Source: Sulfurimonas sp.
GTDB lineage: Bacteria > Campylobacterota > Campylobacteria > Campylobacterales > Sulfurimonadaceae
Length of the DNA stretch: 64,000 nucleotides
NCBI GenBank assembly: GCA_030949825.1
Contig: JAUZSC010000002.1
Span: 124,001 to 188,000, forward strand
Reading direction: 5' to 3'
How positions within the stretch are numbered: the stretch's first letter is position 1; each line of letters starts with the position of its first letter. Below, piece by piece: positions 63,202-64,000 of this stretch. The position numbers were made by a program, and so were the translations under genes. The notes under the pieces were generated by a model. It saw nothing but the letters and a program-made list of their open reading frames with translations. It was not told the DNA's origin and searched no databases.

Positions 63202-64000
63202 TTTAAAAGTTTATGCAAATAAAGCTCTTTGCGGAGATTTAAGTTATGAAAATGAGCACTTTGTTTTCAACTATACAGAGCAAGCCAAAGATTTAGTCTC
63301 GCTTACTATGCCCCTACGCTCTTCTAGTTGGCTTTCAAAAAAACTTCACCCTATTTTTGAAATGAATATGCCAGAGGGTGTATTAAAAGATGCTATAAAA
63401 AATCATTTTTCTAAACTTCAAAAGATGGACGATATCAATTTTTTAAGGCTCATTGGTCCTTACATGTTAGGTCGTGTAAAATTCAATACTCCTTTACATA
63501 CAAAAGAAAATCTTCTCCTTGAAGATATTTTACACAGCAATAAAGAAAACCTTTTTGAAGAACTTATGCAAAAGTTTGCTATTCGTTCAGGTGTTTCAGG
63601 GGTACAACCTAAACTACTTCTAAGTGCTCACAACAAAACCACAATGAAGTTTGAGCACTACATTGTTAAATCTTTTGAGTCGAACTATCCACAACTTGCA
63701 CTCAATGAATACTTCTGTATGCGAGCAATTCAAAATGCCAACTTAAGTACGCCAGAGTTTTATCTCAGCGATGATTTAAGTATGTTTATTATGAAAAGGT
63801 TTGATGTTAAAGAAGATGGTACTTATCTTGGGTTTGAAGATATGTGTGTACTTACTGCCAGATCTACAGATGAAAAATACGATGGAAGTTATGAAGAATG
63901 TGCGAGAGTTATAAAAGACATCATACCTCCACAAAACAAAAAAGCTTCTCTACAAATATTTTTTAAGGCTATAGTTATGAATCATCTTCTTCAAAATGGG
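63188..64000 (+). CDS. HipA-family serine/threonine-kinase toxin, N-terminal 271 residues (runs off window)
   Basis: Opens with ATG 63188 inside the antitoxin gene and stays open to the window end. The N-subdomain (about 1-110, YANKALCGDLSYENEHFVF... LRLIGPYMLGRVKF) is followed by the kinase Gly-loop region RSGVSGVQPKLLLSA, the ATP lysine in HYIVKSFES, FIMKRFD and FEDMCVLTARS. The last visible residues AIVMNHLLQNG lead into the catalytic loop, which in HipA carries the D-x3-N of N-G-D-x-H-x-K-N and is just beyond the edge. HipA toxins inactivate translation factors by phosphorylation, such as GltX in E. coli. Confidence 0.88.
   Translation, partial: MNENNLKVYANKALCGDLSYENEHFVFNYTEQAKDLVSLTMPLRSSSWLSKKLHPIFEMNMPEGVLKDAIKNHFSKLQKMDDINFLRLIGPYMLGRVKFNTPLHTKENLLLEDILHSNKENLFEELMQKFAIRSGVSGVQPKLLLSAHNKTTMKFEHYIVKSFESNYPQLALNEYFCMRAIQNANLSTPEFYLSDDLSMFIMKRFDVKEDGTYLGFEDMCVLTARSTDEKYDGSYEECARVIKDIIPPQNKKASLQIFFKAIVMNHLLQNG

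Noticed and set aside
1..64000. CRISPR arrays, prophage or integrated plasmid
   Set aside because: No regularly spaced repeats, phage structural genes, integrase or att-like repeats; the only mobile element is the group II intron.

Overview
The window is about 64 kb of AT-rich, densely packed bacterial chromosome. Gene content and order point to a Campylobacterota (epsilonproteobacterial) chemolithotroph of the Sulfurimonas/Sulfuricurvum type: the run fliF-fliG-fliH-dxs, a Campylobacter-type dimeric dUTPase, split purS/purQ, a short PabB, FliW, and TATAAT boxes without clear -35 elements. The genus is inferred from remembered gene order, not from a search.

Layout. 1-2114 (minus): a DoxX-like start, two uncharacterised genes and a frameshifted rmuC. 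2337-9543 (plus): an RGG-tailed DEAD-box helicase, a HIT protein, the protease CtpA, then an overlapping train purC-purS-purQ-BatD-like-plsC-crcB. 9548-14952 (mostly minus): an ABC ATPase, dut, a 57-residue Cys-rich gene on the plus strand, and a four-gene operon led by the ovothiol enzyme OvoA and a PLP C-S lyase. pgeF is divergent at 14984. 15715-27474 (minus) is a tight 11-gene operon: rplY-pth-lptG-lysA-HAD-pheA-hisC-fliF-fliG-fliH-dxs. 27547-32506 (minus): bioD, pyrB, pabB, a membrane protein, tal and a PilT/PilU ATPase. 32546-35142: a PHP protein, and a CDP-alcohol phosphatidyltransferase divergent from a cytidylyltransferase. 35146-42770 (minus): a likely 6S RNA, purD, an RDD protein, lptD, a phosphoribosyltransferase, pnp, atpE and tRNA-Leu(GAG). 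42807-49564 (minus): a kinase-dead SPOR/HATPase protein, hemD, guaA, nhaD, nadB and a small lipoprotein. 49622-56929 (plus): uvrC, then a PAS / Hpt / NIT-hybrid kinase / receiver phosphorelay. 56939-62415 (minus): bamD and lon, separated by a group II intron. 62507-64000 (plus): fliW and a HipB/HipA toxin-antitoxin pair cut by the window edge.

The most unusual items are the ovothiol operon with two uncharacterised accessory genes, a BamD carrying two SHOCT-like modules, the intron inside the bamD-lon unit, the phosphorelay full of degenerate modules, the SPOR pseudokinase, and the 6S-like RNA ahead of purD.

Caution: at least six single-base frameshifts, nearly all in or beside homopolymers, break otherwise intact conserved genes (rmuC, dxs, nadB, RDD twice, intron RT). 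Some of these genes are normally essential, so base-call errors are the simplest explanation. Affected genes are annotated as merged spans.
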